Source of the DNA: Citrobacter sp. Awk 4
GTDB lineage: Bacteria; Pseudomonadota; Gammaproteobacteria; Enterobacterales; Enterobacteriaceae
NCBI RefSeq assembly: GCF_028069725.1
Contig: NZ_JANEWG010000023.1
Coordinates: 1-64,000, forward strand
DNA: 64,000 nucleotides
Reading direction: 5' to 3'
Position 1 is the first letter of the stretch. Each line of letters opens with the position of its first letter. Shown here one piece after another: positions 1 to 8,103 of the stretch. The notes beneath the pieces are model-generated. The model was not told where the DNA came from. It ran no database searches and worked only from the letters and a program-made list of their open reading frames with translations. The translations under genes were made by a program, and so were the position numbers.

Positions 1-1
1 G

Positions 2-382
2 GCTAAAGGGGGGTTGGGTGCGTTGAGTCTGGTCAAACAGGCCCGTAGCGATCTGGAAAAAGCGATCAGCATCGACCCTAATGCCTTACAGGGTTCTGCC
101 TGGACCAGCCTTGGGGCGCTGTATTATCAGGTTCCCGGCTGGCCGATTGGCTTTGGTGATAAAAACAAAGCCGACGAAATGCTGAAAAAAGCACTGGCGA
201 TCAATCCTGATGGCATCGATCCAAACTATTTTTATGGCGACTTTTTGCTGAAAGAGAAAAAGACTGACGAAGGAAAACGCTATCTGGAAAAGGCGCTTAA
301 AGCACCGGCTCGGCCGGGACGTGAGATTGCTGACCAGGGACGCCATCGTGATATAGCAAAAGACCTGGAAAGTATTCAGTAA
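2..382 (+). CDS. TPR-repeat protein, 3' part only
   Basis: The frame is already open at the window edge, so the start lies upstream. About 126 residues are visible. Tetratricopeptide-type helices recur (LEKAISIDPNA, KKALAINPDG, then YLEKALKAP), with the alanine and proline spacing usual for TPR hairpins, which act as protein-binding scaffolds. The visible part contains no catalytic domain, and without the N-terminus I cannot tell whether it is exported. The gene ends just before a rearranged stretch, so it may mark the edge of an older insertion. The TPR assignment is fairly safe; the function is unknown. Confidence 0.7.
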   Translation, partial: AKGGLGALSLVKQARSDLEKAISIDPNALQGSAWTSLGALYYQVPGWPIGFGDKNKADEMLKKALAINPDGIDPNYFYGDFLLKEKKTDEGKRYLEKALKAPARPGREIADQGRHRDIAKDLESIQ

Positions 383-660
383 AATATACAGCCCCTGCGT
401 TGTTATAACTCCTGGGGTTGTTGGTTTTAATAGTCCGTGTCACCTTTCCTCATTGGCGAAATCTCCGTGCTCGTACTGGTACCTCAAGGTAGTTTCTTAC
501 ATAAATTGAGAGTCTGAGCCTGGGCAAAGCGGGGCTGATGGGCTGCGGGGAAAGAGAAATGAATCGCCACAGGTTTAACAGACACCTCTGAGTCATTTAT
601 GGACTGACCCCACCCCGGTAGACGATCCTGCCCTATAGTTGGACTGACCCCACACCCGTA
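383..660. other. intergenic scar with insertion-sequence-like debris
   Basis: I see no intact gene here. The stretch contains two direct copies of TGGACTGACCCCAC spaced exactly 40 bp apart (600-613 and 640-653). Just before them is a GTTTAACAGACAC motif that looks like the terminal repeats of IS3-family elements. The second copy abuts the broken end of an arsD remnant. This reads as the leftover of one or more insertion-sequence events, but no transposase remains, so the family assignment is weak. Confidence 0.35.
600..653. repeat. 14-bp direct repeat, 40-bp spacing
   Basis: The sequence TGGACTGACCCCAC occurs at 600-613 and again at 640-653 in the same orientation. It has the look of insertion-sequence ends lying side by side. 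It borders the point where arsD homology stops. Confidence 0.5.
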
Positions 661-810
661 CTCGCTATGAACAAAGCTCACAGGCTGTTGTGCCAGATTG
701 TAACGTTTGACTTCTACACCACGCCCTTTCAGCCATTGCACATCAGCAGAAAAATCGACCTGAACCTGATCGATATCTTAACCACAAACGCCGGTCCTGC
801 AGCACTTCAT
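661..810 (-). pseudogene. arsD: arsD remnant (arsenic metallochaperone fragment)
   Basis: Reading the minus strand from 810 gives the ArsD-like stretches MKCCRTGVCG, an in-frame stop at 778-780, then DIDQVQVDFSADVQWLKG and VKRYNLAQQPVSFVHSE. ArsD from ars operons has the same order: the metal-binding Cys-Cys pair, the second Cys site, then DFSTDVQWLK and RFNLAQQPMSF. Intact ArsD is about 120 residues and hands arsenite to the ArsA ATPase. Here homology stops at 661 where the insertion-sequence-like repeats begin, and the nonsense codon breaks the N-terminal part, so this is dead. No arsA, arsB or arsR is nearby. Confidence 0.65.
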
Positions 811-947
811 TTACACTGAAACGGCAAAAATTGATGATTTGCTGCCAGAACGGATTCATTTTAACTGTGACTGCATTATCGATTATTAATCCGGACAGGC
901 CATTAATCCTATATTTGTGACTGATATTTAATTTATGGATCATTTTT
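811..947. other. intergenic, nothing recognised
   Basis: AT-rich DNA between the arsD remnant and the TRAP transporter promoter. No open frame of note, hairpin or repeat was seen. Confidence 0.5.
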
Positions 948-975
948 TTGATACATGGAATCGATTCCATATATC
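948..975 (+). promoter_or_regulatory. transporter promoter with LacI-type operator in the spacer
   Basis: A plausible -35 (TTGATA, 948-953) and -10 (TATATC, 970-975) are separated by 16 bp. The perfect palindrome TGGAATCGATTCCA (956-969) fills nearly all of that spacer. Palindromes with a central CG are the usual targets of LacI/GalR-family proteins, and PtxS operators have the same 14-bp layout. A closely matching site lies at 7248-7261. Repression by steric block of RNA polymerase is the natural inference; the regulator encoded at 6171-7205 is the likely ligand-responsive binder. Confidence 0.65.
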
Positions 976-1068
976 GTACCACTAACGGGTGCAAAGGCAG
1001 AAAATAGAGAGCCCCGTAACCAACATCCCCTACATTTATTCATGTCGTACAGACGGAAAACTATACAT

Positions 1069-2088
1069 ATGAAGAATACGAGAGCGCTTTTTACTTCAAC
1101 CCTCATTGCTGCCAGCTTATCTTTGATATCTTTCACCTCCCAGGCCGCCGATATCAGCTCCCGAAACCTGAAAATGCCTATCGTCAACGCGATTGATCAC
1201 CCGCAAGGTATCGGTGCCAAAGTTTTTGTTGATGAGGTGGCTAAACACTCAGACAACAAAATTAAGATTAAAATTTTCCCGAACGGCACTCTGGGTGGCG
1301 AGCAGCAAGTCGCCTCCGCCATGCAGGGGGGCACAATTGAAGTTTCCATGATGTCACCGGCGCAAATCGTCGGCACTATTCCGGAGTTTGTGGCTCTGGA
1401 CTTCCCGTTCTCGTTTAAAAATACCGCACAAGCTGATGCTGTTCTGGACGGCCCGTTTGGCCAGAAACTGCTGGATTACATGCCAGCAAAAGGTTGGGTG
1501 GGACTGGCCTATATGGAACAGGGCTACCGCAGTATCAGTAATAACAAACACCCGATCACGAAACTGGAAGATGTGAAAGGATTGAAGATCCGTACCATTC
1601 TCAACCCGTTGTATGTCGACATGTTTAATGCGCTGGGTGCAAACGCAGTACCGCTGCCAATGCCGGAACTCTACACTGCCATGGAAACCCGTACGGTCGA
1701 TGGTCAGGAAAACCCGGAAACGTCTGTTGATGCCAACAAATACTATGAAGTACAGAAGTATTTCAGCGGCACTCGTCATATCTATAATCCACAATTGCTG
1801 ATGGTGAGCAAAAAGCTGTGGGACAAACTGTCTGACGACGAGAAGAAAATCTTCAAAGATGCATCAATTGTTGCCCGTGATGCTCAGCGTAAAGCCGCTC
1901 GTGATATGACCGAGGTTTCCCGTAAGAACCTGATTGAAAAAGGTATGCAGCTCAATGAATTGGCACCAGAAGAAATCGAGCGTATGCGTGTTGCTGTAGA
2001 GCCGGTGACACAAAAATATGCAGCGAAGCTGGACCCGGCCCTGCTCAAGCAATTCCAGGATGAGCTTGAAAGAACAAAAGACCTGTAA
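1069..2088 (+). CDS. dctP: TRAP transporter substrate-binding protein, DctP family
   Basis: This 339-residue periplasmic protein captures the substrate for the TRAP transporter. I start at ATG 1069 because it gives a clean signal peptide (MKNTRALFTSTLIAASLSL... ending at a QAA site); the frame extends upstream to 955, but that would bury the signal. Family features include FPNGTLGGEQQ near residue 65, the conserved arginine in LKIRTILNP that usually contacts the substrate carboxylate, and the VDGQENP stretch. DctQ and DctM follow. The neighbouring enzymes suggest a sugar acid such as 2-ketogluconate as substrate; that is an inference. Confidence 0.88.
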   Translation: MKNTRALFTSTLIAASLSLISFTSQAADISSRNLKMPIVNAIDHPQGIGAKVFVDEVAKHSDNKIKIKIFPNGTLGGEQQVASAMQGGTIEVSMMSPAQIVGTIPEFVALDFPFSFKNTAQADAVLDGPFGQKLLDYMPAKGWVGLAYMEQGYRSISNNKHPITKLEDVKGLKIRTILNPLYVDMFNALGANAVPLPMPELYTAMETRTVDGQENPETSVDANKYYEVQKYFSGTRHIYNPQLLMVSKKLWDKLSDDEKKIFKDASIVARDAQRKAARDMTEVSRKNLIEKGMQLNELAPEEIERMRVAVEPVTQKYAAKLDPALLKQFQDELERTKDL

Positions 2089-2155
2089 TTTATCTCTTCC
2101 AGCGGCGCGTTTTATTTCGCGCCGCTAGCAGGTTTTCGTTCAAGGAAAATACTCC

Positions 2156-2626
2156 ATGGCAACCCTAGAAAAATATATTCTCCGCACTATCAACTTCATC
2201 ATTGTTTTTTGCCTGGCCTCTATGATGTTAATGGTCTTTGTTAACGTCATTCTGCGATACGGATTTAATTCAGGCATTACTTTTTCCGAAGATGTCTCCC
2301 GGCTGTTTTTCGTCTGGTTGACATTTTTAGGGGCCATCGCCGCGATGAAAGATGGTACCCACATTCGGGTCGATTCGCTGGTTGAAAAAATGCCTCGCTG
2401 GGGGAAACAGGTCTGTGAATTAGTCGGCAACGCGTTAATACTGTTCGTATGCTGGCTCCTGTTGCAAGGGGGTTGGCAGCAAACTGTCATTAATATCGAT
2501 ACCGTTTCCCCGGTAACTGGCTGGCCGATGGCTGTTTTGTATATAACCAGCGTTGTCGCCAGCATTGGTATTGCGCTGTACGCCTTCAAAAACATTTTTC
2601 GTCTTTTCCTCAACAAAAAACATTAA
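2156..2626 (+). CDS. dctQ: TRAP transporter small membrane subunit, DctQ family
   Basis: This 156-residue protein has four predicted membrane helices (about residues 12-35, 50-70, 85-110 and 125-148), the standard DctQ layout. It carries the family-typical RYGFNSGITFSEDVSR region after helix 1 and the FVWLTFLGA stretch. DctQ bridges the periplasmic binding protein and the large permease. A purine-rich ribosome site (AAGGAAA) lies just before ATG 2156. It sits 67 nt after dctP and 17 nt before dctM, so the three form one operon. Confidence 0.88.
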   Translation: MATLEKYILRTINFIIVFCLASMMLMVFVNVILRYGFNSGITFSEDVSRLFFVWLTFLGAIAAMKDGTHIRVDSLVEKMPRWGKQVCELVGNALILFVCWLLLQGGWQQTVINIDTVSPVTGWPMAVLYITSVVASIGIALYAFKNIFRLFLNKKH

Positions 2627-2643
2627 TCTGAGGATAGTTACAC

Positions 2644-3921
2644 ATGACAGTCCTTATTTTCCTTGGCATTCTGCTGAGTGCTATTGCTATCGGCATTCCC
2701 ATTTCTTTTTCGCTGTTTCTGAGTGGTGTCGGTTTGATGTGGCATCTCGACCTGTTTGATGCCCAGTTGATTGCGCAAAATGCTGTAGATGGCACAAACA
2801 ATTTCGTTCTGCTTGCTGCGCCGTTCTTTATGCTGGCGGGGGAGTTCATGAACGCCGGTGGCCTGTCACGCCGTATTGTCCGTATGGCACTGGCACTGGT
2901 TGGTCACATTCCCGGCGGGCTGGGTTACGTTGCTGTATTCGCCGCCATCCTGATGGCCAGTCTCTCTGGCTCTGCGCTGGCTGATACCACCGCACTGGCC
3001 GCCATGCTGTTACCGATGATGCGCGAAGCCGGGTACAACCTGAACCGTTCTGCGGGGCTGATTGCGTGTGGAGGCGTCATTGCGCCGGTTATTCCTCCCA
3101 GTATTGGTTTGATTCTGTTTGGTGTTGCTGCTCAGGTTTCCATCACCAAACTGTTTATGGGCGGTATCGTTCCGGGGATCCTGATGGGGGTCAGTATTCT
3201 GATTACCTGGTGGTTTGTCTCCCGTCGTGACAACGTTGTCACGTTCGAAAAACCGACCCGTGCTGAAGTGTGTCAGGCCTTTAAAGAAGGCATCTGGGCG
3301 ATGATCCTGCCATTCATCATTCTGTTTGGTCTGAAATTTGGCATCTTCACGCCGACGGAAGCCGGGGTTGTTGCTGCCGTATACGCACTGTTTGTCGGCA
3401 AATTTATATACAAAGAGCTGAAGTTTAGCGATCTGTATGGCCTGTTCCTGAATGCCGGGAAAATGACCGCAGTCGTCATGTTCCTCGTCGGCGGCGCGAT
3501 GGTGACCTCATGGTTGATCACAGTAGCCGATTTACCTGGTGAACTAATCACGTTGCTTGAGCCATTTATGGATCATCCAACCCTTTTCCTGCTGATTCTG
3601 GTCACGCTGTTGTTTGTTATCGGCACCGCAATGGATCAGACGCCAATTATCCTGATCCTGGCGCCAGTACTGATGCCGGTGGTGAAAGCAGTGGGTATCG
3701 ATCCAATCTACTTTGGCGTGATCTTTGTGATGATTACCGCACTGGGACTGATTACCCCACCAGTGGGCACTTCCCTGAATGCCGTGTGTAGCGTAGGGAA
3801 ACTTAAAATAGGTGAAGTGACTTGGGGAATGATGCCATTCCTGATGGCCGAATTTCTGGTGGTCGTCCTGCTGATTATCTTCCCTGAACTGGTGACGGTT
3901 CCCCTCGAATGGTTTAGTTAA
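2644..3921 (+). CDS. dctM: TRAP transporter large permease, DctM family
   Basis: A very hydrophobic 425-residue protein with about a dozen membrane segments, the usual DctM length. It carries DctM hallmarks: GHIPGGLGYVAVFAA, the LSGSALADTTALA loop, VIPPSIGLILFG and ITPPVGTSLNAVC. These repeated hairpin loops form the sodium and substrate sites of the elevator-type importer. A GAGGA ribosome site precedes ATG 2644. With DctP and DctQ it makes a secondary, sodium-driven importer rather than an ABC system. Confidence 0.9.
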   Translation: MTVLIFLGILLSAIAIGIPISFSLFLSGVGLMWHLDLFDAQLIAQNAVDGTNNFVLLAAPFFMLAGEFMNAGGLSRRIVRMALALVGHIPGGLGYVAVFAAILMASLSGSALADTTALAAMLLPMMREAGYNLNRSAGLIACGGVIAPVIPPSIGLILFGVAAQVSITKLFMGGIVPGILMGVSILITWWFVSRRDNVVTFEKPTRAEVCQAFKEGIWAMILPFIILFGLKFGIFTPTEAGVVAAVYALFVGKFIYKELKFSDLYGLFLNAGKMTAVVMFLVGGAMVTSWLITVADLPGELITLLEPFMDHPTLFLLILVTLLFVIGTAMDQTPIILILAPVLMPVVKAVGIDPIYFGVIFVMITALGLITPPVGTSLNAVCSVGKLKIGEVTWGMMPFLMAEFLVVVLLIIFPELVTVPLEWFS

Positions 3922-3982
3922 CTAACTGCTGTGTTATACCGTATTTCTTCATGCTAATCGGCAATAACACATTGATATAAAA

Positions 3983-4020
3983 CCCTGAGACATCAGCCAG
4001 TTATGGCTGACGTCTCAGGG
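3983..4020. other. strong intercistronic hairpin between dctM and the kinase gene
   Basis: CCCTGAGAC (3983-3991) pairs perfectly with GTCTCAGGG (4012-4020); after one mismatch TCAGCC pairs with GGCTGA, leaving a 6-nt loop. No run of T follows directly, so it is not a clear rho-independent terminator. It lies inside what looks like one operon, 62 nt after dctM and 30 nt before the kinase start. It could protect the transporter message from 3' exonucleases or attenuate the downstream enzymes. Confidence 0.65.
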
Positions 4021-4050
4021 CTGGATGAGTTTTTAAGGAGTACGATTACT

Positions 4051-5040
4051 GTGACAGTGAACCTTATATCCTCACGTGATACCCATAATAATCTGGATCT
4101 GGTCACTATTGGCGAAGCCATGGCTATGTTTGTTGCCGAAGAGTATGGCGATTTGGCTGACGCGGAACACTTCATTAAACGCATCGCTGGCGCGGAGTTG
4201 AATGTGGCTACCGGCATCGCAAGATTGGGGCTTCGGGCAGGTTGGGTTAGCAGAGTCGGCACAGATGCGTTTGGTCGCTATGTTCTGAACTGTCTGGAAA
4301 AAGAAGGCATCAGCTTTCAGCAGGTGACGACCGATACAGAGTACGCCACCGGATTTCAAATCAAGTCGCGGGAAAAAGAGGGAGCAGATCCTGTCGTGCA
4401 ATATTTCCGCAAAAACTCGGCCGCCAGTCATCTCTCGCTGGCCGATTTTTCCGCCGACTATTTTCTCACCGCCCGTCACCTTCATCTGACGGGGGTGGCA
4501 GCGGCACTCTCGGAAAGTGTTCTGGCGTTATGCCACCATGCCGCAGACGCGATGATTGCTGCCGGGAAAAGCGTCTCTTTTGACCCCAATCTGCGGCCTG
4601 TATTGTGGCGTGATACACCCACGATGGTGAATACCTTAAATGCCCTCGCCTTTAAAGCAAAACTGGTAATGCCAGGCCTGAGTGAAGGGAAAATACTCAC
4701 CGGCCACGAACATCCTGAGGCGATTGCCGACTTTTACCTTAATCAGGGCGTGAAGGCCGTTGTCATCAAACTTGGGCCGCAAGGCGCATGGTTTAAATCT
4801 GCTCATGGCGAACAGGCAACAATACCGGGCTTTCCGGTCACAAACGTGGTGGACACGGTCGGTGCCGGCGACGGTTTTGCGGTTGGTGTACTGAGCGGAT
4901 TAATTGAAGGAAAAATGCTATCCGAAGCCGTGCGACGAGGCAATCTTCTGGGTTCCCTGGCCGTTCAGGTGCCTGGTGACAGCGAGGGACTCCCCCATCG
5001 CGAACAGTTGAACTTACTTGAACAGGAGAGTGCTCTTTGA
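4051..5040 (+). CDS. kguK: PfkB-family sugar kinase, probable 2-ketogluconate kinase
   Basis: I chose GTG 4051, which has AAGGAG at 4035-4040, giving 329 residues; the frame is open further upstream. The PfkB fold is clear: [10 protein letters not shown]-like start ([16 protein letters not shown]), the [15 protein letters not shown] motif, and the C-terminal anion hole and catalytic base in [16 protein letters not shown]. The AMFVAEE start resembles KguK, which phosphorylates 2-ketogluconate to 2-keto-6-phosphogluconate, more than KdgK, but 2-keto-3-deoxygluconate kinase remains possible. Its stop overlaps the start of the dehydrogenase gene, so the two are translationally coupled. Confidence 0.75.
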   Translation: MTVNLISSRDTHNNLDLVTIGEAMAMFVAEEYGDLADAEHFIKRIAGAELNVATGIARLGLRAGWVSRVGTDAFGRYVLNCLEKEGISFQQVTTDTEYATGFQIKSREKEGADPVVQYFRKNSAASHLSLADFSADYFLTARHLHLTGVAAALSESVLALCHHAADAMIAAGKSVSFDPNLRPVLWRDTPTMVNTLNALAFKAKLVMPGLSEGKILTGHEHPEAIADFYLNQGVKAVVIKLGPQGAWFKSAHGEQATIPGFPVTNVVDTVGAGDGFAVGVLSGLIEGKMLSEAVRRGNLLGSLAVQVPGDSEGLPHREQLNLLEQESAL

Positions 5041-6017
5041 AACCTGCCATCGTATTGTACAAACGTATTCCGGATGCGCTGTACCACAAACTGGAAACCT
5101 GTTTTGAGGTGCGCTTTTTCGATGGGATCAACGACACGAATCGGGTCGCAGTAAAAGCTGCTCTCCAGGATGCCCAGGGGATGATCGGCGCCAGTGTGCC
5201 GGTACGTGATGCGTTGCTGGACTGCGCTCCCCATCTGAAAGCCATCTCGACTATCTCTGTCGGTGTCGATCAATTTGATATTCATGACCTGACACGACGC
5301 GGTATTTTGCTGATGCATACCCCTTCGGTATTAACGGAAACAACCGCAGATACGATCTTTATGCTGCTGATGATGACCGCTCGCCGCGCCTGTGAACTGG
5401 CTGAATGGGTGAAAGCCGGACACTGGACGGGCAGCATTGATGCATCAATGTACGGTGTGGACATCAACCATAAGACGATAGGTATTGTCGGCATGGGACG
5501 TATTGGTGCCGCCCTGGCACGTCGGGCGAATGCCGGATTTGGTATGCAGGTGTTATACGCCAACGAAACGACGAATAGCGAAGTGGAACAACATTACGGC
5601 GCGCGTCGTTGCCCGCTGGATCAGTTGCTGGCAGAAGCAGACTTTATCTGTCTGACCTTACCGCTGACACCGCAGACAGAAAAAATGATCGATGCTCGCT
5701 GTCTGGCACAAATGAAACCTGGCGCTATCCTGGTCAACGGGGCCAGAGGAAAAATCGTGGATCAGCAGGCGTTAATTCATGCATTAAAACACGGTGTTAT
5801 CCGCGCCGCAGGACTTGATGTCTTTGAAACCGAACCGCTGCCTGCCGACTCAGAACTGTTGCAATTACCCAATGTTGTCGCGTTACCGCATATTGGTTCT
5901 GCTACTCATGAAACCCGTTACAACATGGCGGCCTGCGCCGTCGATAACCTGATTACCGCCCTGACCGGTACGGTCACGCAAAATGGGTACAATCTGCACC
6001 AGCTGATTCAGCGTTAA
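5037..6017 (+). CDS. kguD: D-2-hydroxyacid dehydrogenase, probable 2-ketogluconate-6-P reductase
   Basis: This 326-residue protein starts at TTG 5037, overlapping the kinase stop by 4 nt. It is a GhrB/TkrA-like member of the D-isomer-specific 2-hydroxyacid dehydrogenases. Visible motifs are the NAD(P)-binding [13 protein letters not shown], the catalytic Arg in [10 protein letters not shown], the Glu in LDVFETEPL and the His in [11 protein letters not shown]. In the kgu pathway KguD reduces 2-keto-6-phosphogluconate to 6-phosphogluconate, which enters the pentose phosphate or Entner-Doudoroff route. The family is certain; the exact substrate is inferred from the neighbours. Confidence 0.8.
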   Translation: MKPAIVLYKRIPDALYHKLETCFEVRFFDGINDTNRVAVKAALQDAQGMIGASVPVRDALLDCAPHLKAISTISVGVDQFDIHDLTRRGILLMHTPSVLTETTADTIFMLLMMTARRACELAEWVKAGHWTGSIDASMYGVDINHKTIGIVGMGRIGAALARRANAGFGMQVLYANETTNSEVEQHYGARRCPLDQLLAEADFICLTLPLTPQTEKMIDARCLAQMKPGAILVNGARGKIVDQQALIHALKHGVIRAAGLDVFETEPLPADSELLQLPNVVALPHIGSATHETRYNMAACAVDNLITALTGTVTQNGYNLHQLIQR

Positions 6018-6170
6018 CCTGGCGTCAGGATAAATAAAGGAATACACCATTCTGACAGAATGAGTGCTCCTGCGGCGGTATTACCAAATACGATGTTAAG
6101 AATCATTGTAATTAAGCCCTCAGAGGCACCAGTGAACAACCCGGATTTTACGTCAGGGCGTTCGTAGATA

Positions 6171-7205
6171 ATGATGAGAAAAGTACCTATGGAACCATCA
6201 CCGCGCCCTACCATCAAAGATGTTGCCCGAACGGCGCAGACAGGAAAAACCAGCGTTTCACGTTATTTGAATGGTGAAAAACATCTTCTCTCTGCTCCAC
6301 TGCTGGCGCGGATTGAAAAAGCCATTGCCGACCTTGGATACCGCCCAAGCCTGATGGCACGCGGTTTAAAGCATGGGCGAAGCCGTCTTATTGGTCTGAT
6401 TATCGCCGATATCACCAATCCCTATTCAATCGACGTGCTCAGCGGTATCGAAGCTGCGTGCCGTAAAAATGGGTTTACCCCGCTGATTTGTAATGCCAAT
6501 AATGAGGGCGTTCAGGAGCAACACTATCTCGATTTACTGCTCAATTATCAGGTTGAAGGGATGGTCGTCAACGCGATACACATGCCTGAGGATACGCTGG
6601 ATCGGCTTAAGCAGTCGGCGCTACCGATGGTGCTCATTGACCGTAAGATCCCCCATTTCATCTGTGACAGGGCCGCACTGGACAATGACCAGGCAACAAC
6701 GCTGGCCACAGAACACCTTGTCACACAAGGATTTGAAGCCATTCTTTTCCTGAGTGAGCCGATCGGTACCGTCAATACCCGTCGGGAACGCCTGAATAAC
6801 TTTCATGCCACTCTCGCCCGTTATCCTGAGATTGTGGCGGACAATGCCGAAATACCACTGACACAAGGCAACCTTCTTGATGACACATTGCGCCAGTTTC
6901 ATACCCGTTACCGTGGCATGCGCAAAGCGGTTATTTCCGCTAACGGCGCCTTAACGTTACAGGTTGCCCGCTCCCTGAAACGTATTGGTCTGCAATGGGG
7001 GAGCGATATCGGCCTGCTGGGATTCGACGAACTGGAATGGGCTGAACTGGCTGGCGTTGGTATCACCACACTCAGACAACCCACCTGGCAAATTGGTTAT
7101 GCTGCCGCCGAACAGGTGATCCGTCGTATTGGCGGCGCCAAAGATCCCGTCAATGAGCAGTTATTCCCTGGTGAATTGCGGGTGCGCGGTTCAACGGTTC
7201 GTTAG
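6171..7205 (+). CDS. LacI-family transcriptional regulator, PtxS-like
   Basis: A 344-residue LacI/GalR regulator. The N-terminal helix-turn-helix is TIKDVARTAQTGKTSVSRYL followed by the hinge (SLMARGLKHGRSRLIGLI), then a periplasmic-binding-protein-like sensor domain ending in LLGFDELEWAELAGVGITT. ATG 6171, 6174 and 6189 are all possible starts; none has a strong ribosome site. Placed between the enzymes and kguE, it most likely senses 2-ketogluconate or its phosphate and represses both flanking promoters through the palindromes at 956-969 and 7248-7261. PtxS plays that role in pseudomonads. Confidence 0.82.
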   Translation: MMRKVPMEPSPRPTIKDVARTAQTGKTSVSRYLNGEKHLLSAPLLARIEKAIADLGYRPSLMARGLKHGRSRLIGLIIADITNPYSIDVLSGIEAACRKNGFTPLICNANNEGVQEQHYLDLLLNYQVEGMVVNAIHMPEDTLDRLKQSALPMVLIDRKIPHFICDRAALDNDQATTLATEHLVTQGFEAILFLSEPIGTVNTRRERLNNFHATLARYPEIVADNAEIPLTQGNLLDDTLRQFHTRYRGMRKAVISANGALTLQVARSLKRIGLQWGSDIGLLGFDELEWAELAGVGITTLRQPTWQIGYAAAEQVIRRIGGAKDPVNEQLFPGELRVRGSTVR

Positions 7206-7236
7206 TTTTCTTTTATGACTGTCAGCACGTGATAAA

Positions 7237-7261
7237 TATAACTTGTATGGGATCGATTTCA
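7237..7261 (+). promoter_or_regulatory. operator (7248-7261) and possible -10 before kguE
   Basis: TGGGATCGATTTCA at 7248-7261 matches the transporter operator TGGAATCGATTCCA at 12 of 14 positions and keeps the central ATCGAT. A TATAAC box at 7237-7242 would place the operator across the transcription start. Finding the same unusual palindrome before both transcription units of the cluster supports a local regulon. Confidence 0.6.
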
Positions 7262-7302
7262 TTCAGGGCTAAAACCAGGATTTGATGGTAACGGAGCGAT
7301 AA

Positions 7303-8070
7303 GTGAGCAGAAAAATTATTGTGGTAACCGCCGCCTATGGCTATGAGACCGTACGAGCAGCGGGTGGGCAGGTGGCCATGTTGCCCGTAATAGCGCAGTC
7401 TGGTGCGCAAGGCGTCGAAATTCGCCGGGAGATGTTTTCAGTTGAAGAGTTAAACCACTTACCTTCGCTGGCGCACTCCATCAGGAATCATAATTTGCAG
7501 GCATGTTACTCTGCGCCTGAGCCATTGTATCTGCCGGACAGTTCGCTCAACCCGCAAATACCAGCGCTGCTTGAGGAGGCCCGTACCCTTAATGCGCAGT
7601 GGCTGAAAGTGTCGCTGGGGCACTTTGGTCAGGATCCGGCAGTGGAAACATTGCGGCGCTGGCTTGCCGATACTGGCGTACCGCTGGTGGTGGAAAATGA
7701 TCAGACTGAATGCGGGCAGTTGCCGGTAATGCAGCGTTTTCAGTCTACCTGCCGCACACTGGAACTGCCTGTCACGTTGACGTTTGATATGGGTAACTGG
7801 CTGTGGGCGGGCTCTTCGCCGGAAGAGGCCGCTCATCAACTGGCACCGTCTGTCAGCTATATCCATGTGAAAGCGGCTGAACCTTATCAGAATACCTTTC
7901 GTGCGATTGCGCCTGAGCCAGCCTCTTCGCGCTGGCTGACATTACTGCAGTTATTACCCACTGAGGCGCCACTCGGGATTGAGTTTCCCCTGGAAGGTCC
8001 GGATTTGACAGCCGTGACTCAATATTACGTTACGTTAATGCGAAAGGCGGGCAGGCACAGCCCGGATTGA
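7303..8070 (+). CDS. kguE: sugar phosphate isomerase/epimerase, KguE-like
   Basis: A 255-residue TIM-barrel protein of the xylose-isomerase-like family. GTG 7303 is preceded by CGGAG at 7292-7296. It contains the barrel signatures VEIRREMF, VVENDQTECG and LTFDMGNWLWAG (metal-binding Glu, Asp) and SYIHVKAAE. The GVEIRREMF segment recalls KguE of pseudomonads, which sits with kguK and kguD but whose exact step is not settled. It has its own operator-bearing leader and is transcribed apart from the transporter operon. Confidence 0.7.
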   Translation: MSRKIIVVTAAYGYETVRAAGGQVAMLPVIAQSGAQGVEIRREMFSVEELNHLPSLAHSIRNHNLQACYSAPEPLYLPDSSLNPQIPALLEEARTLNAQWLKVSLGHFGQDPAVETLRRWLADTGVPLVVENDQTECGQLPVMQRFQSTCRTLELPVTLTFDMGNWLWAGSSPEEAAHQLAPSVSYIHVKAAEPYQNTFRAIAPEPASSRWLTLLQLLPTEAPLGIEFPLEGPDLTAVTQYYVTLMRKAGRHSPD

Positions 8071-8103
8071 TTCTTCGAACTTAAATTGACCGCTACAAGA
8101 CAC

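Noticed and set aside
955-1068. Upstream ATG 955 as the start of the TRAP binding protein
   Set aside because: It would put 38 residues before a good signal peptide and start inside the operator and promoter.
6014-6217. Minus-strand 67-codon hydrophobic frame before the LacI-type gene
   Set aside because: It looks like a transporter end (hydrophobic, NTAAGALILSEW), but it has no start signal, overlaps the regulator start and shows no recognisable family; possibly a remnant, not a gene I can support.
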